From contig CANQKC010000012.1 in the NCBI GenBank assembly GCA_947624305.1, forward strand, positions 1 to 64,000: a stretch of 64,000 nucleotides of DNA, read 5' to 3'. Every line of letters starts with the position of its first letter. The first letter of the stretch is position 1. Source of the DNA: an uncultured Monoglobus sp. (GTDB lineage: Bacteria; Bacillota; Clostridia; Monoglobales; Monoglobaceae). Below are positions 38,347-51,221 of this stretch, in pieces. A model generated the notes under the pieces. That model searched no databases. It saw only the letters and a list, made by a program, of their open reading frames with translations, and had not been told where the DNA came from. A program made the translations under genes and the position numbers.

Positions 38347-38751
38347 ATGTCTGACAAGCTTTTTAAAAACATTCTTTTATGCGTCTCGGTGATTTTTTTC
38401 GTTATCGCGGCGGGCTGCACAGCCTATATAGCCGCCGTTAATTTCATGGGCCGGAACTCCGAACCGAACTCCGCGGAGGCTGTCATTTCCGACGCGGCTC
38501 CGGTCACGCCCGAGCCCGCCGCTCCGTCATCGGGGCCGTCCGAATACTATATCGCCAGATTAAACGGCGACGACATCTGCATATACCTGGTCTATCAAAA
38601 GCCCGGCGAGGCGGCCAGGGAAAAGTTCCTTTATTCCTTCGACGTGTACCGCGGCGGGATACCCGAGAGCGACATATCCGATCTGACGCGCGGCATAATC
38701 TTAAAAGATCGCGAAAGCCTCGCCTCGTTTGAGGAGGACTTCGGAAGCTGA
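38347..38751 (+). CDS. Membrane-anchored small protein, BofC C-terminal-domain-like
   Basis: N-terminal TM; SEYYIARLNGDDICIYLV...GIPESDISDLTRGIILKDRESLASFEEDFGS resembles the BofC-type C-terminal domain. Confidence 0.55.
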   Translation: MSDKLFKNILLCVSVIFFVIAAGCTAYIAAVNFMGRNSEPNSAEAVISDAAPVTPEPAAPSSGPSEYYIARLNGDDICIYLVYQKPGEAAREKFLYSFDVYRGGIPESDISDLTRGIILKDRESLASFEEDFGS

Positions 38752-38966
38752 AATCCCGCCGATTTCATGTGAAACTCCGTGGTTTTCGCCTGATAAACAC
38801 AATATAACACAAAATTTTATTTATTTCAAGAATTTTTTGCGGCTTTGGAACAAAAGCCGCTTTCTTTTTAAAATAATAGTTGAATTTATAGATATTGTTA
38901 TGTTATAATATTATTTATGCACATAAACGGAGCAAATAAAAATTCAGACACAACGGAGATGATATT

Positions 38967-40937
38967 GTGGACTTTAAGGTTGTTTCAGATTACGCGCCCG
39001 CGGGCGACCAGCCCAAGGCCGTGAAAGAGCTGGCCGACGGCATTCTTCGCGGCGACAAGTTCCAGACACTGCTCGGAGTCACGGGAAGCGGCAAGACCTT
39101 CACCATGGCCAACGTTATCGAGAAGGTGCAGAAGCCCACTCTTGTCCTCGCCCACAACAAGACTCTGGCGGCGCAGCTTTGCAGCGAGTTCAAGGAGATA
39201 TTCCCGAACAACGCCGTGGAATACTTCGTGTCATACTATGACTACTATCAGCCCGAGGCGTATATCCCGTACACCGACACATATATCGAAAAGGACGCCG
39301 ACACCAACGAGGAGATCGACAAGCTGCGCCACAGCGCCACAGCCGCATTGTTCGAGCGGCGCGACGTCATAATCGTGGCCAGCGTGTCATGTATTTACGG
39401 TCTCGGCGACCCGATCGACTACAATAATATGGTAATATCTCTGCGCCCGGGAATGACTAAGGACAGAGACGACGTCATCGCCAAGCTGATCGAGATAAAA
39501 TACGAAAGGAACGACATTGATTTTTCGAGAAACAAGTTCCGCGTCCGCGGCGACGTTATCGACATATTCCCGTCCGACGCGTACAGCACCGCGATACGGG
39601 TCGAGTTTTTCGGCGACGAGGTCGACAGGATAACCGAGATAAACGTTGTGACCGGCGAGATCATAGGCGAGCGCAAACACATAGCGATATACCCCGCCTC
39701 GCACTATGTCACGACTCCCGAAAAGCGCGAGCGCGCGCTGGTCAGCATTGAACAGGAGCTTGAGGAACGGCTTAAAGAGCTCAGGGCGAACGACAAGCTC
39801 GTTGAGGCGCAGCGGCTTGAGCAGCGCACCAAATACGACATGGAAATGCTGCGCGAGACCGGATTTTGCAGCGGAATTGAGAACTATTCCCGCCACATCA
39901 GCGGCAGAGCGCCGGGCAGCGCGCCATTCACCCTGATAGACTATCTGCCCAAGGATTTTCTGCTTTTCGTTGACGAGAGCCACGTCACCCTGCCGCAGGT
40001 GCGCGCGATGTACAACGGCGACCGGGCGAGAAAGGAAAACCTTGTGAAATACGGGTTCAGACTCCCATCGGCCTTCGACAACAGGCCGCTCACGTTCGAC
40101 GAGTTCTGGGGAAAGCTCAATCAGGCCGTGTTTGTCTCGGCGACCCCGGCGGAATTTGAAAAAGAACAGTCAACGCGGATCGTCGAGCAGGTTATCCGCC
40201 CCACCGGTCTTGTAGACCCCGAGGTCGAGGTTAGGCCGATCCACGGTCAGGTCGACGACTTATACAGCGAGATAATCGAGCGCACCAAACGCGACGAGCG
40301 CGTTCTTGTCACCACCCTCACAAAAAAGATGGCCGAGCGCCTCACCGAATATTTTGACGATCTGGGAGTCAAGGTCAGGTACCTGCACTCCGACGTCAAG
40401 ACTATCGAGCGCATGGAGATAATCCGCGATCTGCGCCTCGGCGAGTTCGACGTGCTCGTGGGCATAAACCTGCTGCGCGAGGGGCTTGACATTCCGGAGG
40501 TTTCGCTGGTCGCGATCCTCGACGCCGACAAGGAGGGATTTCTGAGAAGCGAGACCTCGCTTGTCCAGACGATAGGCAGAGCCGCGAGGAACGCAGAGGG
40601 CAAGGTCATAATGTACGCCGATGAGATAACGTCCTCGATGAGATACGCGATAAACGAGACAAATCGGCGCAGGGAGATACAGAAGGAGTTCAACCGCGAG
40701 CACGGCATTGTGCCAAAGACCATAACCAAGCAGGTGCACGAGGTCATCGAGGCCACCACCGAGCTCGCCAAGTCGGAAAGGGGCAGAAAAGCCAGGGAAA
40801 ACGAAAAGAGGATCGTCGACAGGGACCGCGCTATCGCGGAGCTCACGATCGACATGAAAAAAGCCGCCGAGCTGCTGCAGTTTGAGCTCGCGGCGCAAAT
40901 CCGCGACGAGATAAGACGTCTCGGCGGAGATATATAG
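38967..40937 (+). CDS. uvrB: Excinuclease ABC subunit B (GTG start)
   Basis: [46 protein letters not shown]-terminal UVR motif. Confidence 0.98.
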   Translation: MDFKVVSDYAPAGDQPKAVKELADGILRGDKFQTLLGVTGSGKTFTMANVIEKVQKPTLVLAHNKTLAAQLCSEFKEIFPNNAVEYFVSYYDYYQPEAYIPYTDTYIEKDADTNEEIDKLRHSATAALFERRDVIIVASVSCIYGLGDPIDYNNMVISLRPGMTKDRDDVIAKLIEIKYERNDIDFSRNKFRVRGDVIDIFPSDAYSTAIRVEFFGDEVDRITEINVVTGEIIGERKHIAIYPASHYVTTPEKRERALVSIEQELEERLKELRANDKLVEAQRLEQRTKYDMEMLRETGFCSGIENYSRHISGRAPGSAPFTLIDYLPKDFLLFVDESHVTLPQVRAMYNGDRARKENLVKYGFRLPSAFDNRPLTFDEFWGKLNQAVFVSATPAEFEKEQSTRIVEQVIRPTGLVDPEVEVRPIHGQVDDLYSEIIERTKRDERVLVTTLTKKMAERLTEYFDDLGVKVRYLHSDVKTIERMEIIRDLRLGEFDVLVGINLLREGLDIPEVSLVAILDADKEGFLRSETSLVQTIGRAARNAEGKVIMYADEITSSMRYAINETNRRREIQKEFNREHGIVPKTITKQVHEVIEATTELAKSERGRKARENEKRIVDRDRAIAELTIDMKKAAELLQFELAAQIRDEIRRLGGDI

Positions 40938-40948
40938 GAGAAGAGATC

Positions 40949-43795
<2,847 letters not shown>

Positions 43796-43825
43796 ATCAC
43801 GGGCAAATATTTTCTAATAATATTT

Positions 43826-43855
43826 ATTGACAAATATTTGTGTCAATGTTATACT
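43826..43855 (+). promoter_or_regulatory. Promoter with overlapping inverted repeat (candidate operator)
   Basis: TTGACA (43827-43832)-17 nt-TATACT (43850-43855); inverted repeat ATTGACA-N8-TGTCAAT spans 43826-43847. Confidence 0.65.
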
Positions 43856-43907
43856 TTAACCTGTGTTGTTTTTAAAAATGATTACCAATAATATAAGGAG
43901 AAATGAA

Positions 43908-46223
43908 ATGGACAACAATTTGGACGCAAGAATTAAAGACGTCGCGGAGCGAATTAAGACGCTTCGCGAGATCATCGGCATGAGCGAGGAGACCGCGGCC
44001 GAAAAGACCTCGGTAAGCCTTGAGAAGTACCGCATGATCGAAAAGGGCGAGAGCGATTTCAGCTTTTCATTCATCTGCCTGTGCGCGAGAGTGTTCGGCG
44101 TTGACGTTACCGACCTGCTCGAGGGCCAAAGCGCCACGCTTTCGGGCTATGAGCTGACCCGCGCGGGCGAGGGCATGAAGATCGTGCGCCGCAAGGAGTT
44201 TGAGTACAACAACCTCGCTCCTTATTTCAAGAACAGAATAGCGGAGCCCTTCCTTGTTACCGCGCCTTTTTCCGAGGCCGAGCAGCACAAGGAGATCAAG
44301 CTTGCCAAGCACGAGGGACAGGAGCTTGACATAGTTGTCAGCGGAACCCTCAAGATACAGATAGGCAAGAACATTGAGACCTTAAACGCCGGCGACAGCA
44401 TTTACTATGACAGCAAAACGCCCCACGGCATGATCGCGGTGGGCGGCGAGCCCTGCAAATTTTACGCCATGGTATTCACGGGCGGCAGAGAGACGAACTA
44501 TATCGAGGACGTTGACATGCCCGCCGTTAAGCCTCTTCCGAAGAGAGAGGAGACCGGGCACAGGATATATGACGATTATGTTAAGATGGGCTTTGATGAG
44601 AACGGCGTTATAAACTCGATCAAGTTCATTGACGAGGAAAAGTTCAACTTCACATTTGACATAGTTGACAAAATGGCGCAGCGCGACCCCGACAAGCCCG
44701 CCATGCTGTGGCTTTCCAAGGACAAGGAAGAGCGCCTTTTCACCTTCTCGGACATGAGCAAGCTTTCGGCGCAGGCCGCGCACTACTTTAAGTCCCTGGG
44801 AATCAAGAAGGGCGACAGGGTAATGCTCGTGCTCAAGCGTCACTATCAGTTCTGGATCGCGATACTGGCCCTTCACAGAATAGGCGCGATCGTTATCCCC
44901 GCCACCAACCTTCTGGTCGAGCATGACTTTGACTACAGATTTAAGGCCGCGGGCGTATCGGCTATCGTCTGCACCGCCGACGGCGACACCGCGCATCAGG
45001 CGGAGCTCGGCGCGAACAACTGCGACTTTGATATCCTCAAGATAATCGTTAACGGGAACCGCGAGGGCTGGCTGAACTTCGACGAGGGAATAAAGGAATT
45101 CAGCGACGTGTTCGAGCGTCCTACCAATCCCGACGAGACGGCCTGCGGCAGCGAGATAATGCTGATGTACTTCACCTCCGGCACGACCGGATACCCCAAG
45201 ATCGCGGCGCAGAGCCACAAATATCCCTTGGGCCATTTTCTGACCGCCAAGTGCTGGCACAACGTTAACCCGAACCGCAACGGACTGCATTTCACGATCT
45301 CCGACACCGGCTGGGGCAAAGCTCTCTGGGGCAAGCTCTACGGCCAGTGGATGAGCGAGGGCGCGACGTTTACATACGACTTTGACAAGTTCCACGCCGA
45401 GGATATTCTTCCTCTGTTCGCGAAATATAAGATCACAACGTTCTGCGCGCCGCCCACAATGTTCAGGTTCTTCATCAAAGAGGACCTTGGCAAGTATGAT
45501 CTGTCGTCGATCGAGTATGCGACCACGGCAGGCGAGGCGCTCAACCCCGAGGTTTACAACCAGTTCTTCAAGCACACGGGTCTCAGAATAATGGAGGGCT
45601 TCGGCCAGACAGAGACGACGCTTGTTCTGGGCAACTTCGTCGGCATGGAGCCCAAGCCCGGCTCAATGGGCAAACCCAGCCCGCTTTATAAAGTTGAGAT
45701 CCTTCTGCCCGACGGCAAACCCGCGGGCGTCGGCGAGGTCGGCGAGATCTGCATAAACACGAAGGACGGAGCGCCCTGCGGACTCTTCACCTGCTATTAC
45801 AACAACGACGAGCTTACGCGCGAGGCATGGCACGACGGCTATTATCACACGGGCGACACCGCGTGGAAAGACGAGGACGGCTATTTCTGGTATGTCGGCA
45901 GAACCGACGACGTTATCAAGTCCTCGGGCTACCGCATCGGCCCCTTTGAGATCGAGAGCGTTATCATGGAGCTCCCCTACGTTCTGGAGTGCGCGATAAC
46001 AGCCGCGCCCGATCCGATTCGCGGTCAGGTAGTAAAGGCCACGATCGTTCTCGTCAAGGGTAAACAGGGCAGCGACGAGCTCAAGAAAGAGATCCAAAAC
46101 TATGTGAAAAAGCACACCGCGCCTTATAAATACCCGAGAATTGTGGAGTTCGTTGACGAGCTTCCCAAGACCATAAGCGGCAAGATAAGACGCGTCGAGA
46201 TAAGAGAAAACGACAAAGCGTAA
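43908..46223 (+). CDS. HTH (XRE-like)-cupin-AMP-binding (acyl-CoA synthetase) fusion protein
   Basis: HTH: IKTLREIIGMSEETAAEKTSVSLEKYRMIEKGESDFSFSFICLCARVFGVDVTDLL. Cupin: HEGQELDIVVSGTLKIQIGKNIETLNAGDSIYYDSKTPHGM. ANL: MYFTSGTTGYPKIAAQSH, GYYHTGDTAWKDEDGYFWYVGRTDDVIKSSGYRIGP, PKTISGKIRR. Confidence 0.9.
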   Translation: MDNNLDARIKDVAERIKTLREIIGMSEETAAEKTSVSLEKYRMIEKGESDFSFSFICLCARVFGVDVTDLLEGQSATLSGYELTRAGEGMKIVRRKEFEYNNLAPYFKNRIAEPFLVTAPFSEAEQHKEIKLAKHEGQELDIVVSGTLKIQIGKNIETLNAGDSIYYDSKTPHGMIAVGGEPCKFYAMVFTGGRETNYIEDVDMPAVKPLPKREETGHRIYDDYVKMGFDENGVINSIKFIDEEKFNFTFDIVDKMAQRDPDKPAMLWLSKDKEERLFTFSDMSKLSAQAAHYFKSLGIKKGDRVMLVLKRHYQFWIAILALHRIGAIVIPATNLLVEHDFDYRFKAAGVSAIVCTADGDTAHQAELGANNCDFDILKIIVNGNREGWLNFDEGIKEFSDVFERPTNPDETACGSEIMLMYFTSGTTGYPKIAAQSHKYPLGHFLTAKCWHNVNPNRNGLHFTISDTGWGKALWGKLYGQWMSEGATFTYDFDKFHAEDILPLFAKYKITTFCAPPTMFRFFIKEDLGKYDLSSIEYATTAGEALNPEVYNQFFKHTGLRIMEGFGQTETTLVLGNFVGMEPKPGSMGKPSPLYKVEILLPDGKPAGVGEVGEICINTKDGAPCGLFTCYYNNDELTREAWHDGYYHTGDTAWKDEDGYFWYVGRTDDVIKSSGYRIGPFEIESVIMELPYVLECAITAAPDPIRGQVVKATIVLVKGKQGSDELKKEIQNYVKKHTAPYKYPRIVEFVDELPKTISGKIRRVEIRENDKA

Positions 46224-46403
46224 AAAGGCTAAAAACATGTAAAGATGTCAGGTTATACCAATAATTTGACATCTTTGCTTTTTCACGGAACTTTTACGCG
46301 ATTTAATTCGTCTTATAATCAAAATAAGTGTTGCATGTTTAAAAATATTATAGTATAATATTTTATATAAATTTATTAAAGTCAGGAAGTTAGGAAGATT
46401 AAT

Positions 46404-47381
46404 ATGAAAAGACTGATCAGTACTGTTTTAAGCATAACGATAATTTTGGGGCTGTTTTGCGGGCTGACTATGACCGCCGAAGCCGCGTCGCCGATACAGA
46501 ACATATACGTTAACGGCAGCGCGCTGAAATTCAGCGAGGCCGAACGCCCGTTTATCATGGGCGAAGGAGACAACGGCAGGACCATGGTTCCGTTGCGCGC
46601 CGTTTCCGAGGCGCTTGGCGCGACGGTTTACTGGATCGATCAGGTCGACGGAAAGCCCGCCAAGAGAATACAGATCGTGAGATACGACACCACGCTTAGG
46701 CTCGACATCGGCCTTCCCACCATGTATGTGTATAAAATCGCTTATGACGAGGAAGAGGGCCAGCAGGACCAGAAGCAGACAGAAACGGTCGAACTTGACG
46801 CACCCGCTTTCCAGGGCGACGAGACAAGGGATTACAGGACATTTGTTCCGATCCGCGCCGTGACCGAGACCTTCGGGGCCGAGATCAACGCCGTGTTCGC
46901 CGACAGCGACGAGAGCCGCGTTGACAGGCCGATGAACGTTTATATCGTTGACGCCTATGACGGCTCGAACGAGAACAAAGTAACGATCGCCGAACTTTAC
47001 GACAGTGTTGACATCAGCCAGTCGACTCTGATCTCGACTATCGGAACCATAACCAAGATCGACTCAAAATATTATCTTCAGGACGAGAATGAGTCCTATA
47101 AGATGATCGAGCTTAAGAGTATTCCGGACATTGAAAATTTCTGGACCCAGCAGCTCGGCGCGCCCAACAACAATCCGGTCGGCATAAAAGTAAAGATCAC
47201 CGGCATGGTTGACAAGGACAATAACAATAACTATTCAATGGTGCTGCGCCGCGGCTCAACGGGAATGCTGCCGGCAGCGACCGCGCAGACAGCCGCTCCC
47301 GAGACGACGTCCGAGGATCCCGCCCCGACGCCGAGAAGAAGCCGCCTCACCGAGAACATTGAGGACGGCGCGGCTGAATAA
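46404..47381 (+). CDS. Secreted copper-amine-oxidase N-terminal-like (stalk) domain protein
   Basis: Signal peptide; IYVNGSALKFSEAERPFIMGEGDNGRTMVPLRAVSEALGATVYWI. Confidence 0.75.
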   Translation: MKRLISTVLSITIILGLFCGLTMTAEAASPIQNIYVNGSALKFSEAERPFIMGEGDNGRTMVPLRAVSEALGATVYWIDQVDGKPAKRIQIVRYDTTLRLDIGLPTMYVYKIAYDEEEGQQDQKQTETVELDAPAFQGDETRDYRTFVPIRAVTETFGAEINAVFADSDESRVDRPMNVYIVDAYDGSNENKVTIAELYDSVDISQSTLISTIGTITKIDSKYYLQDENESYKMIELKSIPDIENFWTQQLGAPNNNPVGIKVKITGMVDKDNNNNYSMVLRRGSTGMLPAATAQTAAPETTSEDPAPTPRRSRLTENIEDGAAE

Positions 47382-47395
47382 AAACGACATAGCAA

Positions 47396-47422
47396 AAGCC
47401 CCGCGGATTTTCCGCGGGGCTT
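47396..47422. terminator. Bidirectional terminator between convergent genes
   Basis: AAGCCCCGCGGA-TTT-TCCGCGGGGCTT followed by GATTTT. Confidence 0.85.
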
Positions 47423-47426
47423 GATT

Positions 47427-48785
47427 TTACGGTCTTATTCTGCCAATGTCTCTCGGGAAGGCCGTCACCGTTCTTATGTTGTCGCAGCCGAGCAGCTTCA
47501 TTGCGAGGCGCTCAAGGCCGATGCCGAGTCCGCCGTGCGGCGGCATACCGTATTTGTGCATCATCAGAAAATCGCTGAATTCCTCGGCGTCCATTCCGCG
47601 GGCGTTGATCTTGTCAAGCTGCGTCTGATAATCGTGTATCCTCTGGCCGCCGGTCGTAACCTCGGCTCCGTTCAGCAGCAGGTCAAAGCTCAGTGTGTAC
47701 TTCGGGTTCTCGGGATCATCCATAGCGTAAAACGGGCGCTTCTTTGAGGGATAGTGCGTCACGAACACCAGAGGCGAGCCGTATTCCTTCATGCAGTACT
47801 CGCCGATAAGCCGCTCCTCCTCGGGGTCAAGATCGTTGGGGTTCCTGAACTCGCGGTTATATTCCTTCGCGATTATCTCTTTGATCTCCATGAACTTAAA
47901 CACGGGGATCTGCGCCTCGCTTATGTCGGGCAGCTCAACGCCCAGAATATTCAGCTCGGGCGCGTATTCCTCTCTCAAATACTTATACATGTATTTCATG
48001 AACCGCGCCTCAACGGCCATAATATCCTCAAACGAGTCAATGAAGCCCATCTCAAGGTCAAGGCCCTCAAACTCGTTGATATGGCGCGTGGTGCTGTGCT
48101 TCTCGGCTCTGAACACCGGAGCCACCGTGAACACCTTTTTGAACACGCCGACCATGATCTGCTTATACATCTGGGGGCTCTGGTTGAGCAGCGCCTTGTC
48201 GCCGAAATAATCGACCTCGAACATATCCGCGCCGCCCTCGGCTCCCGCCGAAACGATTTTAGGCGGAACAAACTCGGTGAAGCCCTCGCCGTGCAGGAAG
48301 GTTCTGAATGAGTTGATAATTCCGTCCACGATCTTGATCGCGGCCCGCTCGCGGGGGTTCCTGAGAGACGCGGGTCTGTAATCGAGCTTTATATCAACAT
48401 TGCAGTTGAGCTTTCCCTTGTTGATAACAACGGGCAGAGGCGCCGCCGCGCCCGAAAGCCTCGTGATCTCCTCGATATGAATTTCAAAGCCTAGAGCGCT
48501 GCGCTGATCCTCAACCAGTTTTCCGCGCAGTCTCACGCTGTCCTCCTCGTGGAACTTGTTCACGGGCTCGCCGCCTTCGCCGGGCTCGTATACGCACTGA
48601 ACAAGGCACCTGGCTGTTCTGATCACAAAAAACGCAAATGATTTCATTGAGCGTATTCTGTGTATCATACCCTCGATCTCAACGGTGTCGCCGCTTTTTA
48701 TCTCGCCTTTTTCAAAGCCCTCTATAACTCTCTCTACATCATACTTGCCCGTGTAACGGGTTAAATCCAGAATTTCCATAATCAA
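47427..48785 (-). CDS. aspS: Archaeal-type aspartyl-tRNA synthetase (aspartate--tRNA(Asn/Asp) ligase)
   Basis: OB-fold N-terminus; VFRAEKHSTTRHINEFEGLDLEMGF; GGLGIGLERLAMKLLGCDNIRTVTAFPRDIGRIRP; ~450 aa without the bacterial GAD insert. Confidence 0.88.
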   Translation of the reverse strand: MIMEILDLTRYTGKYDVERVIEGFEKGEIKSGDTVEIEGMIHRIRSMKSFAFFVIRTARCLVQCVYEPGEGGEPVNKFHEEDSVRLRGKLVEDQRSALGFEIHIEEITRLSGAAAPLPVVINKGKLNCNVDIKLDYRPASLRNPRERAAIKIVDGIINSFRTFLHGEGFTEFVPPKIVSAGAEGGADMFEVDYFGDKALLNQSPQMYKQIMVGVFKKVFTVAPVFRAEKHSTTRHINEFEGLDLEMGFIDSFEDIMAVEARFMKYMYKYLREEYAPELNILGVELPDISEAQIPVFKFMEIKEIIAKEYNREFRNPNDLDPEEERLIGEYCMKEYGSPLVFVTHYPSKKRPFYAMDDPENPKYTLSFDLLLNGAEVTTGGQRIHDYQTQLDKINARGMDAEEFSDFLMMHKYGMPPHGGLGIGLERLAMKLLGCDNIRTVTAFPRDIGRIRP

Positions 48786-48845
48786 ATAACTACCTTTCCG
48801 CTTTTTATTTCTGTAATCGTCGGTTTAAGCCCGCGCAGGCGAAAG

Positions 48846-49190
48846 CTAAAACAGACCCGGTATATTCATGCCGCCGGTGAGGCTGCCCATCTGCGCCTCG
48901 CTGTCCTTTTCGGCCTTTCTCATAGCCTCGTTTACCGCGGCCAGGATCAGGTCTTGAAGCATTTCGATATCGTCGGGGTCAACGACCTCTTCCTTGAGAA
49001 CTATGTCAAGAAGCTCCTTCTTTCCGTTGACCGTGGCGGAAACAGCGCCGCCGCCCGCGTCAGCCGTGAAAGTCTTTGTCTCCATTTCCTCCTGCATTTT
49101 GAGCATCTGCTCCTGCATCTTCTGGGCCTGTTTTATCATCTGGTTCATGTTGCCCATGCCGCCCATTCTTCCGGGAAATCCTTTAGCCAT
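48846..49190 (-). CDS. YbaB/EbfC family nucleoid-associated protein
   Basis: [26 protein letters not shown]; downstream of dnaX. Confidence 0.93.
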   Translation of the reverse strand: MAKGFPGRMGGMGNMNQMIKQAQKMQEQMLKMQEEMETKTFTADAGGGAVSATVNGKKELLDIVLKEEVVDPDDIEMLQDLILAAVNEAMRKAEKDSEAQMGSLTGGMNIPGLF

Positions 49191-49193
49191 TTT

Positions 49194-50804
49194 TTACTCT
49201 CCTTTTACTTTTATTATATCTCCGTAAATTTCCTTTTTATTAACTATATCCATGATCGAAGCGCCCGGCCCGCTCTCGGTCTGCTCTCCGAAAACGACCT
49301 TCGCGGTCAGCGTCTCGCCCGCAATGCTTGAAAACAGATCAGACAAGTATTTAAGGCCGTTGACCGTGGCGATCGTCTTGTACGCGAACTCGGTCGCGAC
49401 TCTGACTGTGACAACGTGCCCGTCCCTGACCGCCTCCGACTTGTGCAGACACATAAACAGCTTTTTGCTGCTCTTTTTAACCGCGTCCATGACCTCGGGC
49501 CAGAGGTTCCAGCCGCTTCCCGCAGCCTGCGGTTTTTTCGCGGTCTCGGGTTTGTCATAAGCCTCCGGCTTATTGTCAGACTTCGGTTTTTCTGCCGCGG
49601 CGGGCGCAACTTGATCGTCTGCGTTTGATAACGGACGCGCGGCGGCTCCGCCGGTTCTGATTATATTTTCAAGCTTGTCAATTCTCGCCGAAAGCGCCTC
49701 AAACTCGCTGCTGTATTCGGGCTTGATAAGCTTGATTATCGCGATCTCCGCGGCTGTCCTCGGCGCGGACATTGACTTCGCCCGCCCGTGGTACTCGCTC
49801 ATTACCGTTATTCCGTAAATCAGCCGCTCCGGCGTAAAAAGCTCCGCCTGCTTTTGATAACGCCCGATCATCTCGGGCGACTTTTCGATAACCCGACCCG
49901 GGTCGGCGCACTCCTTGCAAAGCAGCAGTGCGCGCAAGTGGTCGATAAAATCCTCAAAAAATGTGAGCGGATCCTTTCCCGCGTTTAAAAAGCCGTCAAG
50001 CTCCGATATTGCCTCGGCCGTTTTCCCCTCCGCCGCGAAGCCCGCGATCGAAAACAGAACGGACTCGTCAACGATGCCGACGATCTCGGAAACGTTAGCG
50101 CGCCTCAGCTCGCCTCCAAAGGACGAGCAGCGGTCAAGAATGCTCAGCGCGTCGCGCATTGAGCCGTCGCCGAGCTCCGCGATAAGCTCTAAGGCGTCCT
50201 CGGTGGCGTTTATATTCTCCGCGGCGGCTATCTTTTTAAGCCTCGCCGCGATCGCGTCATTGCTTATCCGCCTGAAATCATATCTTCGGCAGCGCGACAG
50301 AATGGTTTGAGGTATCTTCTGGGGCTCCGTGGTCGCGAGAATGAAAAGAGCGTGCCCGGGCGGCTCCTCAAGAGTCTTGAGCAAGGCGTTGAACGCCTGA
50401 ATGGTGAGCATATGCACCTCGTCGATGATATACACCTTGTATTTGCAGCCCGCGGGGGTATATATTACCTCCTCGCGCAGATTGCGTATCGCCTCAACGC
50501 CGTTGTTGCTTGCGGCGTCCATCTCATACACGTCCATGATCCTGCCGTCCAGAATAGAGCGGCAGGTCTCGCACTCGTTGCACGGCTCTCCGTTCACGGG
50601 GTTTTCACAGTTGACGGCCCGCGAGAATATCTTGGCGGTCGAGGTCTTTCCGGTGCCGCGCGTTCCGCAGAAAAGATAGGCGTGGCCGATCTTGCCGGTG
50701 ATAAGCTCGTTTTTGAGCGTGGTCGTTATATGCTCCTGACCAACGACATCGTCAAAGGTCATGGGGCGCCACTTTCTGTAAAGCGCCTGATATTTTGCCG
50801 ACAT
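49194..50804 (-). CDS. dnaX: DNA polymerase III subunit gamma/tau
   Basis: YQALYRKWRPMTFDDVVGQEHI; CGTRGTGKTSTAKIFSRAVNC; zinc-binding Cys cluster. Confidence 0.97.
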   Translation of the reverse strand: MSAKYQALYRKWRPMTFDDVVGQEHITTTLKNELITGKIGHAYLFCGTRGTGKTSTAKIFSRAVNCENPVNGEPCNECETCRSILDGRIMDVYEMDAASNNGVEAIRNLREEVIYTPAGCKYKVYIIDEVHMLTIQAFNALLKTLEEPPGHALFILATTEPQKIPQTILSRCRRYDFRRISNDAIAARLKKIAAAENINATEDALELIAELGDGSMRDALSILDRCSSFGGELRRANVSEIVGIVDESVLFSIAGFAAEGKTAEAISELDGFLNAGKDPLTFFEDFIDHLRALLLCKECADPGRVIEKSPEMIGRYQKQAELFTPERLIYGITVMSEYHGRAKSMSAPRTAAEIAIIKLIKPEYSSEFEALSARIDKLENIIRTGGAAARPLSNADDQVAPAAAEKPKSDNKPEAYDKPETAKKPQAAGSGWNLWPEVMDAVKKSSKKLFMCLHKSEAVRDGHVVTVRVATEFAYKTIATVNGLKYLSDLFSSIAGETLTAKVVFGEQTESGPGASIMDIVNKKEIYGDIIKVKGE

Positions 50805-50846
50805 AAGCCCTCACCTCTTTAATCGCGAATAATTTTAAATAAAAAA

Positions 50847-51116
50847 GTCATGTGCTTGCGTTCGAAACAGCTCTACAAGCGTTACTCACACAGTTAGCTC
50901 GGATTTAGCGCCCTCACGGCACATCGGAGTAACTGCTTATCGCTGCTGCGTTCCCGCCCTGACGAGGTTCACAGGTTCCGATTGCGTAAGACCAAACCGT
51001 CAACACCACTTATGCGAGGCAGACCAAACAAAGATGTTCCTCAGACGCAAGTTTTCATCCCCTCTGCAGCGGATTGAGGGTTACAAGGCACCGCTAACGC
51101 CCCGATTTAACATGAC
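50847..51116 (-). ncRNA. ffs: Signal recognition particle RNA, large (Bacillus-type, ~270 nt)
   Basis: Minus strand GAACCTCGTCAGGGCGGGAACGCAGCAGCGATAAG apical domain; complementary termini (GTCATG/CATGAC); upstream of dnaX-ybaB, as in the B. subtilis arrangement. Confidence 0.9.
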
Positions 51117-51221
51117 TTGAATATTTTAACACAAATTTCGGAACGGGTCAATAGTTTTTTATATTTTTTTGAGCAAATCATTTTTACACGGTTCAGCCGC
51201 GATAGGTTGCGATTTGTAACA

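Noticed and set aside
44382-45575. 397-aa minus-strand ORF
   Set aside because: Antisense to the well-supported HTH-cupin-AMP-ligase gene; no motifs.
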